Below are positions 9,374-21,220 of a stretch of DNA of 64,000 nt, one piece after another (the stretch's first letter is position 1; each line of letters opens with the position of its first letter). The notes beneath the pieces are model-generated. The model did not search any database and had not been told where the DNA came from. It saw only the letters and a list, made by a program, of their open reading frames with translations. The stretch spans positions 248,001 to 312,000 of the forward strand of contig CASICK010000002.1 in NCBI GenBank assembly GCA_949373155.1. Direction: 5' to 3'. The stretch is from an uncultured Synechococcus sp. Lineage in GTDB: Bacteria > Cyanobacteriota > Cyanobacteriia > PCC-6307 > Cyanobiaceae. Made by a program: the position numbers and the translations under genes.

Positions 9374-10375
9374 TCAGCTGGCCGTGAGGGCGATCAGTGG
9401 CTGAATGCCCAAAGCGACCGTCAGGCTCACGATGAGGCCAACTCCCGCTTTCCAAATGTCTTGGCTCAGATTTTTGCTGAGTTGATTAATGGCGTTCGCT
9501 GACCCATCGTTCTCACTTGATCGTTGTCTCAAGGTCAGGGCAATCTCTCGGCCGGCTAGGAGTCCGAGAAAAACCCAAGTGGTGCTCAGGGGAACGTTGC
9601 TCAGCAGAGTCTGGGTCAGCAGACAGGTGGCAAACATGAGATCGATCACGGTTGCTGAGCGCAGGTCTGATGTGTTGGTTTTTGATCGCAATACGTCCTG
9701 AACCGGTCCTCCTCCAACGGCGACCAATGCGCATAGCCCTAAACAAAGTGCGGCGGTGCAAAGCAGCATTGGAATTAATTCAATGCTGCGCGGTAAAAAA
9801 ATAAAGATGTTCGCCAGATCTTGCACCAGCCATAGGCTCCACAACCATCCTGTTGTGCACCACTGAAGGCCGAACCAGAGTTTGTTGAAAGCGGAGTTGG
9901 TGTCTGAGCTGGGCTGATGGTTGGTCTGGAACAAGCGTTCGAGCAGCGCCACACCGAGCCCCCAGACGGCGAGCCCCAGGCTTAAGGCGAGGAGATACCC
10001 CGAGACAGATCGCTCCACAAGCGTGCCGATGTTCTCTGGCACAAATGCTGAGAGCACAAGAAAGGAGGTGCTCACAGGAGCACCCCAGGCCGTGAGAGCC
10101 AGCACTGCAAGGGGTGGAATGAGATAAACCCAGGTGAAGCAATCAGGCTGCGGAAATGATGCGAGACGCCCCCATGCCGGCTCCCCGTGGTTGATGAACC
10201 AGCCCCCCATCAACACGATGGTCGTCATCGTGCAGAGGAACAGCATTTGCACCCCTAGGGGAGTGCGATGTTCGTTGGACGATAGGTAGCTCCCTAACGT
10301 CTGGAGCGAATCATTGGCAGTCACCGCATAGGCGGCCAGCAGGAAGCCGATCACCATCCACGGTGTGATTTCCAT
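9374..10375 (-). CDS. PiT-like membrane protein
   Basis: A 333-residue polytopic protein with two half-repeats resembling inorganic phosphate transporters. ANDSLQTLGSYL and GAPVSTSFLVLSAF lie in the first half, and LANIFIFLPR and SNVPLSTTWVFLGLLAGRE in the second. The usual PiT signature GANDVANA is only partly kept, so phosphate transport is an inference and another anion is possible. The start codon overlaps the last base of the upstream CRR6-like gene on the same strand, so translation is probably coupled. It converges with the TauE-like gene with a 12-base gap. Confidence 0.75.
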   Translation of the reverse strand: MEITPWMVIGFLLAAYAVTANDSLQTLGSYLSSNEHRTPLGVQMLFLCTMTTIVLMGGWFINHGEPAWGRLASFPQPDCFTWVYLIPPLAVLALTAWGAPVSTSFLVLSAFVPENIGTLVERSVSGYLLALSLGLAVWGLGVALLERLFQTNHQPSSDTNSAFNKLWFGLQWCTTGWLWSLWLVQDLANIFIFLPRSIELIPMLLCTAALCLGLCALVAVGGGPVQDVLRSKTNTSDLRSATVIDLMFATCLLTQTLLSNVPLSTTWVFLGLLAGREIALTLRQRSSENDGSANAINQLSKNLSQDIWKAGVGLIVSLTVALGIQPLIALTAS

Positions 10376-10866
10376 CAGCGTTGATCAAGGAGTGTCCAGA
10401 ACGCTGCATCCACTTCATAGCCAATGGTGGCTGCCATTTGGAGCAAGTTCCCCCGCTGAGATTGAGGAAGTTGTTCTCCTAAGTGATCGAGCAGCATGAA
10501 TCGGTGGGTGATCCAGATCTCGAGGGCTTGAGGGTCGAAGCGAATTCCTTCACTTGGACTGAAGTCGTGGGGAACCACCATCGCCACGTGTTGGATCAGG
10601 CTTCCGCTAGATCGTTCCAGCACCAGAGGAAGCCAGGGGTGAATGGCATCAGCCCTGAGTGCCCAAAGACGGGGCTCAGGGCATTCACTGAGCTCTCTGG
10701 GGTCATCAGCCTCCCGTGGCCAGTTGTATTGGAGCTCTAACCCCGCACCCTGTGCGAGAAGGTCTGGGAGTGGCCGTTCCATCCATGGGTTCAGCGCCTT
10801 GAGATCAAGCGTCTGAATGGCAACGGCATCGATAACAACGGGTTGCGTCCGACTTTGGGCATCCAT
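10375..10866 (-). CDS. CRR6-like NDH-1 maturation protein (DUF1817)
   Basis: A 163-residue soluble protein. The segment HDFSPSEGIRFDPQALEIWI followed by THRFMLLDHL and IGYEVDAAFW is the pattern I associate with CRR6/DUF1817, which in plants and cyanobacteria helps fold the NdhI subunit of the photosynthetic NDH-1 complex. Identification is from memory of the family rather than a search. It is divergent from psaM, 79 bases away, and overlaps the PiT-like gene downstream by one base. Confidence 0.7.
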   Translation of the reverse strand: MDAQSRTQPVVIDAVAIQTLDLKALNPWMERPLPDLLAQGAGLELQYNWPREADDPRELSECPEPRLWALRADAIHPWLPLVLERSSGSLIQHVAMVVPHDFSPSEGIRFDPQALEIWITHRFMLLDHLGEQLPQSQRGNLLQMAATIGYEVDAAFWTLLDQR

Positions 10867-10945
10867 GGGGGTGTGACAGGCCTTTGCGAATGATGGCTTG
10901 AAGAGGGGGTGAGGAGAAAGAATGGAGGGGCGTTATGAATCCGTC

Positions 10946-11050
10946 ATGGTCAGTTCTATTACTCAAACTGAAATTTTCATCGCTTTGGTGGTGGCTGCTC
11001 ATGCCGGCGTATTGGCTGTTCGCCTTTGTGTGAGCTTGTATCGGGCATGA
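10946..11050 (+). CDS. psaM: Photosystem I reaction centre subunit XII (PsaM)
   Basis: A 34-codon frame, too short for routine ORF calling. The translation runs TQTEIFIALVVAAHAGVLAV then RLCVSLYRA. It matches the PsaM pattern of a short polar N-terminus, IxIALVVA, one membrane helix and a C-terminal RLxxxLY. PsaM is a single-pass subunit at the trimer interface of photosystem I. The N-terminal MVSSITQTE follows directly from an ATG. The next gene on the strand begins 13 bases after the stop. The main uncertainty is the start codon, not the identity. Confidence 0.86.
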   Translation: MVSSITQTEIFIALVVAAHAGVLAVRLCVSLYRA

Positions 11051-11063
11051 ACTGACGTATGGG

Positions 11064-11498
11064 TTGAGCGATGGGCTCTTGCAGTCTTTGTCCGCTGCGT
11101 TACAAGCGGATATGGCTAAGGCAGCTTCATCGCCAACACGACAACGATCCAGATCATCTGTTCGCCCTACTAGGGAACCGGTCGATGCGGTGACCCGCGC
11201 TGCCCTGATTCAAAATCAGGGCGATCGCAGAGACATGCTCTGTAGCGGTCTTGCGCTGGCCGTGAAGATTGGACTGATCAGCCTTGGTGGCGTCAGCCTT
11301 GTCACGCTTTCGATGGCTTATCAGGAGCGCTTAGATCGCCATGGAGAGCTTGCTGCTGTTGTGGATGTAGAGACCAACAAGCTTCGTGGCCTACAGCAAC
11401 GTTTTGACCGTTTGTTCACTCTCGGTGGAAGAGATCGCTTGATGGGTGAACAGGATCAATGGATTGCTCCAAACCGTCTTCGCATTATCTGGCGCTGA
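11064..11498 (+). CDS. Single-pass membrane protein, FtsB/DivIC-like topology
   Basis: A 144-residue protein I cannot assign to a family. The first 65 residues are polar and basic (RQRSRSSVRPTREP). One membrane segment follows (about residues 67-88, LALAVKIGLISLGGVSLVTL). After it come a possible short coiled coil (TNKLRGLQQRFDRLF) and a C-terminus ending in RLRIIWR. This order resembles septum-formation proteins FtsB/DivIC, but the match is topological only. The TTG at 11064, 13 bases after psaM, is the only convenient start I see. It is probably cotranscribed with psaM. Confidence 0.55.
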   Translation: MSDGLLQSLSAALQADMAKAASSPTRQRSRSSVRPTREPVDAVTRAALIQNQGDRRDMLCSGLALAVKIGLISLGGVSLVTLSMAYQERLDRHGELAAVVDVETNKLRGLQQRFDRLFTLGGRDRLMGEQDQWIAPNRLRIIWR

Positions 11499-11562
11499 AA
11501 ATTCTTGGTTCAACGCGATGCATTCGATGCAACGCTTGAAAGGTCAAAATGGAATCAGATAA

Positions 11563-13637
<2,075 letters not shown>

Positions 13638-15206
13638 TTAGGCGCTGAAGTGGGCTTTCGCGTCATAAAGCGTTTCGCTGTCGATTTGGTTTCGGCCTTT
13701 GGATTTGGCGAATGTTTCGGTGTTTCGGCGTACTTTTCCTCGAACGAAGAAGGGGATCTTTTTCAGCTCCGCTTCTCCATCCGCAGTCCAGACCAGCTCC
13801 TCCTTGAGGGTGCTGACAGCCGCCTCCGTTTCTGCAACAGCTCCAGACCCTCCCGAATGGCCAAGGTGGCTTTGATGGCCATCCACGAACTCAAAATCGT
13901 GCCGGAACATGCCGATGAGATGTTCCTCTAAACCCATCATCAGCGGGTGCACCCAGCTGTCGAAGATCACGTTCGCTCCTTCCCAGCCCATTTGAGGACT
14001 GTTGCGTGCCGGCACGTCTTGGACATGCATCGGTGTGCTGATCACTGCACAGGGGAGCCCCAGTCGTTTAGCGCTGTGCCGTTCCATTTGGGTGCCGAGT
14101 ACCAGTTCTGGCGCAGCTGCTGCCATCGCTGCTTCGACCTCGAGGTAGTCATCACTGATGAGGGCTTCAAGTCCCATCGCTTTCGCTGCCGCTCGCACGG
14201 GGCGAGCCATTTCTCTGCTGTAAGTGCCGAGGCCTACCACTTCAAAGCCGAGCTCGTCTTTGCAGATCCGTGCTGCTGCTAAAGCATGGGTTCCATCTCC
14301 AAAGATGAACACCCTTTTCCCTGTGAGATAGGTGGAGTCGACAGATTCGGAGTACCAGGGCAGCCTGGACTGACGAATTCCCGCTTCGGGGGAAGGTGGT
14401 GTCATCCCCAGCAGATTGTGAACTTCAACTAGGAAGTCTTGGGTTGCGCCGATGCCAATCGGCACGGTGCTGGTGAACGGGATTCCAAAACTGCGCTCGA
14501 GCCAAGCGCAACTGGATTCTGCGATCTCTGGATAGAGGCACACATTGAGGTCGGCTTCTGGAAGGCGATGCACATCTGCCACCGTGGCTCCCAACGGAGC
14601 GATCACCCCCACGTCGATGCCGTGCATGCTCAGCAGCCGTTGAATCTCGAGGACATCGTCTCGACAGCGAAAGCCGAGCAACGAAGGTCCCAGCAGATTC
14701 ACGCGGGGACGACGTCCCTGGTGTTGCCATGCCTTGGGGTCATGCGTGAGCTCAGCAGGAGTCTGATCTTTCAGCAGAGTCCGAACCAGTTGATAGAAGG
14801 TTTCTGCTGCACCCCAATTCTCTTTTTTGCTGTAGGCCGGCAGCTCCAAATTCACGACCGGCATGCTCAACCCCATGCTGTTGGCTAAGGCGCCGGCTTG
14901 GTCTTGGATTAACTCCGCGGTGCAGCTTTCGCCAACGAGAAGGGCATCGGGTTGGAAGCGATCAACGGCTTCTCTGACGTGGCGCTTCACCAGTTCCGCG
15001 GTGTCACCTCCGAGATCTCTTGCTTGAAAGGTGGTGTAGGTGACGGGAGGCCGTCGATCTCGCCGCTCGATCATCGTGAACAAGAGATCGGCATAGGTGT
15101 CGCCCTGGGGCGAGTGCAGCACGTAATGGACACCTTCCATTGATGCCGCAATGCGCATGGCACCGACGTGAGGTGGTCCTTCGTATGTCCAGAGGGTGAG
15201 TTGCAT
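13638..15206 (-). CDS. chlB: Dark-operative protochlorophyllide reductase subunit B
   Basis: A 522-residue NifK-like subunit of the DPOR catalytic core. Asp36 (in [11 protein letters not shown]) sits at the position of the unusual aspartate ligand of the NB [4Fe-4S] cluster. The Cys in [13 protein letters not shown] near residue 95 and the C-terminal light-independent reductase domain (ending in [18 protein letters not shown]) are also present. It makes the core tetramer with ChlN. It begins four bases after the end of chlN and is clearly cotranscribed with it. Confidence 0.97.
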   Translation of the reverse strand: MQLTLWTYEGPPHVGAMRIAASMEGVHYVLHSPQGDTYADLLFTMIERRDRRPPVTYTTFQARDLGGDTAELVKRHVREAVDRFQPDALLVGESCTAELIQDQAGALANSMGLSMPVVNLELPAYSKKENWGAAETFYQLVRTLLKDQTPAELTHDPKAWQHQGRRPRVNLLGPSLLGFRCRDDVLEIQRLLSMHGIDVGVIAPLGATVADVHRLPEADLNVCLYPEIAESSCAWLERSFGIPFTSTVPIGIGATQDFLVEVHNLLGMTPPSPEAGIRQSRLPWYSESVDSTYLTGKRVFIFGDGTHALAAARICKDELGFEVVGLGTYSREMARPVRAAAKAMGLEALISDDYLEVEAAMAAAAPELVLGTQMERHSAKRLGLPCAVISTPMHVQDVPARNSPQMGWEGANVIFDSWVHPLMMGLEEHLIGMFRHDFEFVDGHQSHLGHSGGSGAVAETEAAVSTLKEELVWTADGEAELKKIPFFVRGKVRRNTETFAKSKGRNQIDSETLYDAKAHFSA

Positions 15207-15210
15207 GGAT

Positions 15211-16521
<1,311 letters not shown>

Positions 16522-16587
16522 TCACGATGACGCCAGAATCACGTACTGCTCAGACCTAACAAAAATCTTCGGGATCGGTGTTGATTT

Positions 16588-16644
16588 CCAGTTGGGCCGG
16601 ATTTGCTGAAGATGACTAAATTCCAGCGAATCCGGCCCAACTGG
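16588..16644. repeat. Long inverted repeat upstream of chlN and of the broken gene
   Basis: Two arms, CCAGTTGGGCCGGATT (16588-16603) and its perfect complement (16629-16644), are 16 bases each. Pairing continues inward for five more positions with a single G-T pair (16604-16608 against 16624-16628). A loop of about 15 bases is left. The hairpin is GC-rich in its centre and has no run of T on either side, so it does not look like a simple terminator. Its right arm ends four bases before the ATG at 16649. It could be a protein operator, an RNA structure at a 5' end, or a relic of a small mobile repeat. Confidence 0.85.
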
Positions 16645-16648
16645 CCTG

Positions 16649-17106
16649 ATGTTGTCTTTGCGAGCTTTTCCTGCTGTTTTGGCTCTGGGTTTGGTGTTGG
16701 CGTCTTTTAGTCAGTTGTGAAACAGGCAATCTCAGACCAATCCAAGGTGGTTTTGGACTTTGGTCTCGTCTTACAAGCAACTGCTGAGGAGGGAAAAGCC
16801 TTGGACAATATTGATGATTCAACCCCTGCTTCTTCTTCAACGGTGGCTGACGCTGAGGCAGCTAGTGAGTTATCAACTGACGCCTCTCGCCACGTTGGTA
16901 AGGCTGAGCCTGAATTCCCAAGCTCTCAACTGAAGGAATATCGCGAACAGGTTGCGATTTTGAAAGCGTTGCCTATGACTGCTGCTGTTGAGCATGTTGC
17001 TGAAACCACGGCTTGCATCGAAGTTGAAGAGCCAACGGATTGAAACGATGAATTCTCTCCGGAGAAGTCAAAGGACGACGGCCCCGAAGAGGCTGATACC
17101 GAATGA
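16649..17106 (+). pseudogene. Broken gene for a secreted, acidic protein
   Basis: An ATG at 16649 begins a perfect signal-peptide-like stretch (MLSLRAFPAVLALGLVLASF) that meets a TGA at 16718. A second frame, shifted by two bases, continues over the same region to 17043. It encodes an acidic, Ser/Thr/Ala-rich sequence (for example ADAEAASELSTDASR and KEYREQVAILKAL). After the TGA at 17041 the same frame stays open for 20 more acidic codons (NDEFSPEKSKDDGPEEADTE) and stops at 17106. Signal peptide, frameshift and internal stop together suggest decay of one gene. Alternatively the 108-codon frame from GTG 16717 is a small real protein. I do not recognise the family. Confidence 0.5.
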
Positions 17107-17125
17107 TTTCAATCAACGGCGCTGT

Positions 17126-17530
17126 TCAAAGGCGACGACGGAAACGATCGTCTCCGAATCCACCTGCTGACTGAGATGCATCCATGCCGATCTGGGTCAG
17201 ACGCCATACGTTTCTGCTCAAGCGGCTCGCCCGTAGTCCTCCTCTTTCAACTTGTTCCGAACTTGGGCGGATACCTAGCAGCTGGGTAACTTCCGCCGTA
17301 CTCAATGGAGCCCCTGTCTTAAGCGCTAAAGATGTCAGTTCGAGTCTCTGGCGCAGCTCAGCAAGATTGGCAGCACCACCATCCTCAGCATCGCTCCAAA
17401 TCCAACGACCTGGGCCTTCTTGATTGAGCTTTTGCATTAAGCCCATTCCGATCATCCCAAGCGCTTGCTCGGCGCTGAGCTCAGAACTCAAAGAGGTTGT
17501 TTCTGGGTTATGGGTTTGATTGGCTGCCAT
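17126..17530 (-). CDS. Conserved protein divergent from csoS1D, winged-helix-like
   Basis: The chosen start MAANQTHNPETTS gives 134 residues. The frame runs 101 codons further upstream but there it is antisense to csoS1D. The N-terminal part SAEQALGMIGMGLMQKLN is helical. The C-terminal part reads PLSTAEVTQLLGIRPSSEQV followed by RGGLRASRLSRNVWRLTQI. It looks like a helix-turn-helix with a conserved Arg-rich strand, so a DNA-binding role is possible but unproven. Only 96 bases separate its start from that of csoS1D, so the two share a promoter region. Confidence 0.6.
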   Translation of the reverse strand: MAANQTHNPETTSLSSELSAEQALGMIGMGLMQKLNQEGPGRWIWSDAEDGGAANLAELRQRLELTSLALKTGAPLSTAEVTQLLGIRPSSEQVERGGLRASRLSRNVWRLTQIGMDASQSAGGFGDDRFRRRL

Positions 17531-17626
17531 GCTGCACTCCCGATTTGCGCGGACGGTATCGGTTCCGTTGGCTGATGCAAGTCGAGAGGCGAAATTTGTG
17601 AGCAACCTTCCGGTAACATCGCCGCA

Positions 17627-18412
17627 ATGAATCGCTTCGCCAGCTTCGATGCCCGGGAGCGGCGAGTAGGCGGAAGCGCTCTCGTCACGGGAACTGAGGT
17701 CCATGCCTCGGCGAGTGGAGCTAGCTGTGTCGTCACGACCGACAGCGAATCCCCACGGCTGTTGAGACAAAACAGCCATGTGCAGTCCATTGAACTGCGC
17801 ACTTATGTCTTTCTTGACTCTCTTCAACCTCAACTCGCTGCCTATATGGGCACGGTGAGTCAGGGTTTTTTGCCGATTCCAGGGGATGCCTGTCTTTGGA
17901 TGGAAGTTTCACCAGGGATGGCGGTGCATCGAGTCACTGATATTGCTCTCAAAGCCAGCAATGTTCGTCTTGGCCAGATGGTGGTTGAGCGCGCCTTTGG
18001 CTCAATGGCTCTTTATCACCGAGATCAGAGCACAGTGATCCATTCAGGTGATGTGGTTCTTGAAGCGATTGGCAGTTCTGTTGACCGACGAACTCCTGCT
18101 GATGTCAGTTGGACCGAAGTGATTCGTGCCATTACTCCAGACCATGCCGTCCTCATCAATCGTCTGAATCGCAGGGGATCGATGATCGAATCCGGAATGA
18201 GCATGTTCATTCTCGAGACAGAGCCTGCCGGATATGTTCTGATTGCTGCTAATGAGGCTGAAAAGTCCTCGAACATCACCTTGGTGGATGTCAAAGCGGT
18301 TGGAGCGTTTGGACGCCTCACGCTTGCGGGGAAAGAAGGTGATGTTGAAGAGGCTGCTGCTGCGGCAATGCGCGCGATTGAATCGATCAATCGCAATTGT
18401 TCATCAAAGTGA
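17627..18412 (+). CDS. csoS1D: Carboxysome shell protein CsoS1D, tandem BMC domains
   Basis: A 261-residue shell protein with two BMC domains that forms trimers with a large, gated pore, thought to pass metabolites such as RuBP. The sequence follows the Prochlorococcus protein closely, including the conserved N-terminal [10 protein letters not shown] and SCVVTTDSE segments. The gating pair E121-R122 is seen in [10 protein letters not shown]. The first domain spans about residues 54-155 and the second about 156-256, ending in [21 protein letters not shown]. It opens the carboxysome cluster and converges with the HAM1-type gene. Confidence 0.96.
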   Translation: MNRFASFDARERRVGGSALVTGTEVHASASGASCVVTTDSESPRLLRQNSHVQSIELRTYVFLDSLQPQLAAYMGTVSQGFLPIPGDACLWMEVSPGMAVHRVTDIALKASNVRLGQMVVERAFGSMALYHRDQSTVIHSGDVVLEAIGSSVDRRTPADVSWTEVIRAITPDHAVLINRLNRRGSMIESGMSMFILETEPAGYVLIAANEAEKSSNITLVDVKAVGAFGRLTLAGKEGDVEEAAAAAMRAIESINRNCSSK

Positions 18413-18456
18413 TGACTTAGCCAGCTTCTGATCCACTATCCCGATGTAAGTGGTGG

Positions 18457-19059
18457 TTAACGAATTCCTAACTGCTGCCTTAAGCAAGGAGCCATTTCCC
18501 TAGCTGCTTTTCCGCGGCTTCCAAGCCGACTGAGTTGGGCTGCTGTCATTTCGCCGTAGCTGCAACGTGTTTCGCGAAGCCAGAACAGTGACTCCAATCC
18601 ACCACCTGGGTAAGCAGGAGTTTTGAGCAGTTCACCCCAACAAATGCCTTCTGAGCTCTCAATCAATTCTCCATCAGGTGAGCAGAGAATCATGGCGCTG
18701 CGAAATCGAGCACTTCGATAGGGCTGATCTGCCATGGATCGAAGCAACTTAGATATTTTCTCGTCGTCCGTGGGCGCGAGTCGTGCTGTGAAGAGGCCAG
18801 GCGCCCCATTAAGGGCATCGACCTCCAATCCAGAATCATCAGCTAGAGCCCAGTTTCCCGTTAACTGTGCGGCTGCAGAAGCCTTGAGGAGGGCGTTTTC
18901 GAGATAGGACGTACCCGTCTCTTCAACTTCAAGCTCGGCGGGCTGCCGCAGCACGTTGATTGGGAGAGGCCCAAGCATTGCCTCAATTTCAGCAACTTTT
19001 TGCGGATTGCCGCTGGCAATCGTCAGGTTGAGCACTGAAGAGGTGCGGTGGAGTCCCAT
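18457..19059 (-). CDS. rdgB: XTP/dITP diphosphatase (HAM1/RdgB family)
   Basis: A 200-residue nucleotide-cleaning enzyme that hydrolyses non-canonical purine triphosphates (XTP, dITP). The start motif TIASGNPQKVAEI (family T/SxNxxK) is near residues 13-25. The catalytic DDSGLEVDALNGAPG and the C-terminal SHR-like segment, here LGSRGKAAREM, follow. It sits on the opposite strand between csoS1D and csoS1A, a position kept in many marine picocyanobacteria; nothing in its sequence suggests a direct carboxysome role. Confidence 0.93.
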   Translation of the reverse strand: MGLHRTSSVLNLTIASGNPQKVAEIEAMLGPLPINVLRQPAELEVEETGTSYLENALLKASAAAQLTGNWALADDSGLEVDALNGAPGLFTARLAPTDDEKISKLLRSMADQPYRSARFRSAMILCSPDGELIESSEGICWGELLKTPAYPGGGLESLFWLRETRCSYGEMTAAQLSRLGSRGKAAREMAPCLRQQLGIR

Positions 19060-19117
19060 TGTGTGGGGTAAGGCTAAAAATATCGATCAGATTCAAAAAT
19101 GAAGCTCAGCTGGGGTT

Positions 19118-19140
19118 GAACATTCCACTCCGCTTACGCG
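19118..19140 (+). repeat. Direct repeat copy 1 in the carboxysome leader
   Basis: The 23-base element begins GAACATTCCACTCCGCTTAC. It matches the second copy at 19347-19369 at 20 of 23 positions. Copy 1 lies about 60 bases upstream of the rdgB start and 237 bases upstream of csoS1A. It could be one half of a regulator binding arrangement or the trace of a local duplication. Confidence 0.6.
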
Positions 19141-19346
19141 AAAAACTTTGCTTCGGGTGGAAGATATGGGGTTTCGCAACCCTTGCCTACCTCTTGTGTT
19201 GGTGTGCTCACCCGAACCAGCACAGGGCTTCAGATCAGTCCAGGCAAGGCTGATCAGTATTGCTTATGAGGTTCAGTATGGACAATGATCTTGCAAAGCC
19301 CCCAAACCGCTTGACGAGTTGGCCTTCGGCAGACCAATGTCATCCC

Positions 19347-19369
19347 GAACATTCCACCCCCCTTACTCG
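19347..19369 (+). repeat. Direct repeat copy 2 just before csoS1A
   Basis: This copy begins GAACATTCCACCCCCCTTAC and ends seven bases before the csoS1A ATG at 19377. It therefore lies where the ribosome would bind. It differs from copy 1 at three positions. Its place in the untranslated leader suggests either a regulatory RNA/DNA element or a duplicated leader that once belonged to another gene copy. Confidence 0.6.
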
Positions 19370-19376
19370 GTAGGCA

Positions 19377-19688
19377 ATGGCTAACGAAACCATGGGTATC
19401 GCTCTCGGCATGATCGAGACACGCGGCCTGGTCCCAGCGATCGAAGCAGCTGATGCAATGACCAAGGCTGCTGAAGTGCGCCTGATTGGTCGTGAATTTG
19501 TCGGCGGTGGCTACGTCACAGTTTTGGTGCGTGGCGAAACAGGTGCCGTGAACGCAGCAGTGCGTGCAGGCGCAGATGCTTGCGAGCGTGTAGGCGACGG
19601 CCTCGTGGCGGCGCACATCATTGCTCGCCCTCATCGCGAAGTTGAGCCAGCACTCGGCAACGGCAACTTCCTCGGACAAAAGGACTGA
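19377..19688 (+). CDS. csoS1A: Carboxysome shell hexamer protein CsoS1A
   Basis: A 103-residue single BMC-domain protein, the main facet tile of the alpha-carboxysome. The motifs are GIALGMIETRGLVPAIEAAD, the central-pore loop VGGGYVTV and the C-terminal VAAHIIARPH. The pore glycines and Phe-Val before them are as expected. It is directly upstream of rbcL. The domain is nearly repeated in CsoS1E at the far end of the cluster. Confidence 0.97.
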   Translation: MANETMGIALGMIETRGLVPAIEAADAMTKAAEVRLIGREFVGGGYVTVLVRGETGAVNAAVRAGADACERVGDGLVAAHIIARPHREVEPALGNGNFLGQKD

Positions 19689-19699
19689 GATCAGCCGCT

Positions 19700-19716
19700 A
19701 ACCCCCTGATGGGGTT
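19700..19716 (+). terminator. Small stem-loop between csoS1A and rbcL
   Basis: AACCCC (19700-19705) and GGGGTT (19711-19716) pair around a five-base loop, 12 bases after the csoS1A stop. The downstream bases are pyrimidine-rich (CTCTCATTTCTCTTAC) but not a T run. It is more likely a processing or stability element than a full terminator, since rbcL must be read from the same operon. Confidence 0.45.
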
Positions 19717-19756
19717 GGGCCTCTCATTTCTCTTACCGACTTAACGGAATTAATCC

Positions 19757-21169
19757 ATGAGCAAGAAGTACGACGCTGGCGTCAAGGAGTACAGAGACAC
19801 TTACTGGACTCCCGATTACGTTCCCCTAGACACCGACCTGCTGGCCTGCTTTAAGTGCACCGGCCAAGAAGGTGTCCCCAAAGAAGAAGTTGCAGCTGCT
19901 GTTGCCGCTGAATCTTCAACTGGTACCTGGTCCACTGTGTGGTCCGAGCTCCTCACCGACCTCGACTTCTACAAAGGGCGTTGCTACCGCATCGAAGACG
20001 TTCCTGGTGACAAGGAGGCGTTCTATGCCTTCATCGCTTATCCCCTCGACTTGTTCGAAGAGGGTTCGATCACCAACGTTCTGACCTCTCTGGTCGGCAA
20101 CGTTTTCGGATTCAAAGCACTGCGCCACTTGCGTCTGGAAGACATTCGCTTCCCGATTGCATTCATCAAGTGCTGTGCTGGCCCGCCAAACGGTATCGCC
20201 GTTGAGCGTGACCGGATGAACAAATATGGTCGTCCCCTCCTTGGTTGCACCATCAAGCCAAAGCTTGGTTTGAGCGGCAAGAACTACGGCCGGGTTGTCT
20301 ATGAGTGCCTTCGCGGCGGTCTGGACTTCACGAAAGACGACGAGAACATCAACTCTCAGCCTTTCCAGCGCTGGCAGAACCGCTTCGAATTCGTTGCGGA
20401 AGCCATCAAGATTGCTGAACAGGAAACGGGCGAGCGCAAGGGTCACTATCTCAACGTGACTGCTAACACTCCCGAAGAGATGTATGAGCGCGCTGAGTTC
20501 GCTAAGGAACTCAATCAGCCAATCATCATGCACGACTTCATTACCGGTGGCTTTACAGCCAACACCGGTTTGTCGAAGTGGTGCCGTAAGAACGGCATGT
20601 TGCTGCACATTCACCGTGCCATGCACGCTGTGATTGACCGTCATCCCAAGCACGGCATTCACTTCCGAGTTCTCGCCAAGTGTCTGCGTTTGTCAGGTGG
20701 TGACCAACTCCACACCGGCACCGTGGTTGGCAAGTTGGAAGGTGATCGTCAGACCACCCTCGGCTATATCGACCAACTCCGCGAATCCTTCGTTCCTGAA
20801 GATCGCAGCCGCGGCAACTTCTTCGATCAGGACTGGGGTTCCATGCCTGGTGTGTTCGCCGTTGCTTCCGGCGGTATCCACGTGTGGCACATGCCCGCAC
20901 TGGTTGCCATCTTCGGAGACGACTCCGTCCTCCAGTTCGGTGGTGGTACCCACGGTCACCCCTGGGGCTCCGCAGCTGGTGCTGCTGCCAACCGTGTGGC
21001 CCTCGAGGCCTGCGTCAAGGCACGCAACGCTGGTCGCGAGATCGAGAAAGAAAGCCGCGACATCCTTATGGAAGCCGGTAAGCACAGCCCTGAGCTGGCC
21101 ATCGCTCTCGAGACCTGGAAGGAGATCAAGTTTGAGTTCGACACCGTCGACAAGCTCGACGTTCAGTGA
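19757..21169 (+). CDS. rbcL: Ribulose bisphosphate carboxylase large subunit, form IA
   Basis: A 470-residue catalytic subunit. Visible features are the active-site [13 protein letters not shown], the carbamylated Lys in [10 protein letters not shown], loop 6 (TVVGKLEGD) and the [10 protein letters not shown] phosphate-binding region. The N-terminal [19 protein letters not shown] is typical of the IA form found in alpha-carboxysomes. With RbcS it forms L8S8 and fixes CO2 inside the shell. Codon use is strongly biased to C-ending codons compared with neighbours, a sign of very high expression. Confidence 0.99.
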   Translation: MSKKYDAGVKEYRDTYWTPDYVPLDTDLLACFKCTGQEGVPKEEVAAAVAAESSTGTWSTVWSELLTDLDFYKGRCYRIEDVPGDKEAFYAFIAYPLDLFEEGSITNVLTSLVGNVFGFKALRHLRLEDIRFPIAFIKCCAGPPNGIAVERDRMNKYGRPLLGCTIKPKLGLSGKNYGRVVYECLRGGLDFTKDDENINSQPFQRWQNRFEFVAEAIKIAEQETGERKGHYLNVTANTPEEMYERAEFAKELNQPIIMHDFITGGFTANTGLSKWCRKNGMLLHIHRAMHAVIDRHPKHGIHFRVLAKCLRLSGGDQLHTGTVVGKLEGDRQTTLGYIDQLRESFVPEDRSRGNFFDQDWGSMPGVFAVASGGIHVWHMPALVAIFGDDSVLQFGGGTHGHPWGSAAGAAANRVALEACVKARNAGREIEKESRDILMEAGKHSPELAIALETWKEIKFEFDTVDKLDVQ

Positions 21170-21170
21170 T

Positions 21171-21203
21171 CGGTTTAAGGGGTGAATTTTCACCCTTTAA
21201 CCG
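21171..21203 (+). other. Imperfect hairpin after rbcL
   Basis: CGGTT-type ends and a GGGTGA/TCACCC core form an imperfect stem immediately behind the rbcL stop (21167-21169). The loop is ATTT with a bulge in the left arm. It is followed within 20 bases by a second stem-loop. It may protect the rbcL end of the message. Confidence 0.5.
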
Positions 21204-21220
21204 CACCTCGATATGACTCC

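Larger units (their letters stand above)
19060..19376 (+). promoter_or_regulatory. Promoter and leader region of the carboxysome/Rubisco operon
   Basis: This 317-base gap lies upstream of csoS1A and divergent from rdgB. It holds no convincing gene; a 64-codon frame on the plus strand lacks any recognisable sequence. It must carry the main promoter for csoS1A-rbcL-rbcS and probably the downstream genes. It contains two copies of a 23-base direct repeat, described separately. I cannot place -10 and -35 boxes with confidence. Confidence 0.55.

Noticed and set aside
19059..19253. 64-codon frame in the carboxysome leader
   Set aside because: No recognisable sequence and it crosses the first direct repeat; it is more likely a non-coding leader.
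20634..21185. 183-codon open frame on the plus strand inside rbcL, and a 166-codon frame antisense to it
   Set aside because: Both are shadows caused by the strong codon bias of rbcL; the translations are low-complexity Ser/Thr/Pro or His/Gly-rich and have no family features.
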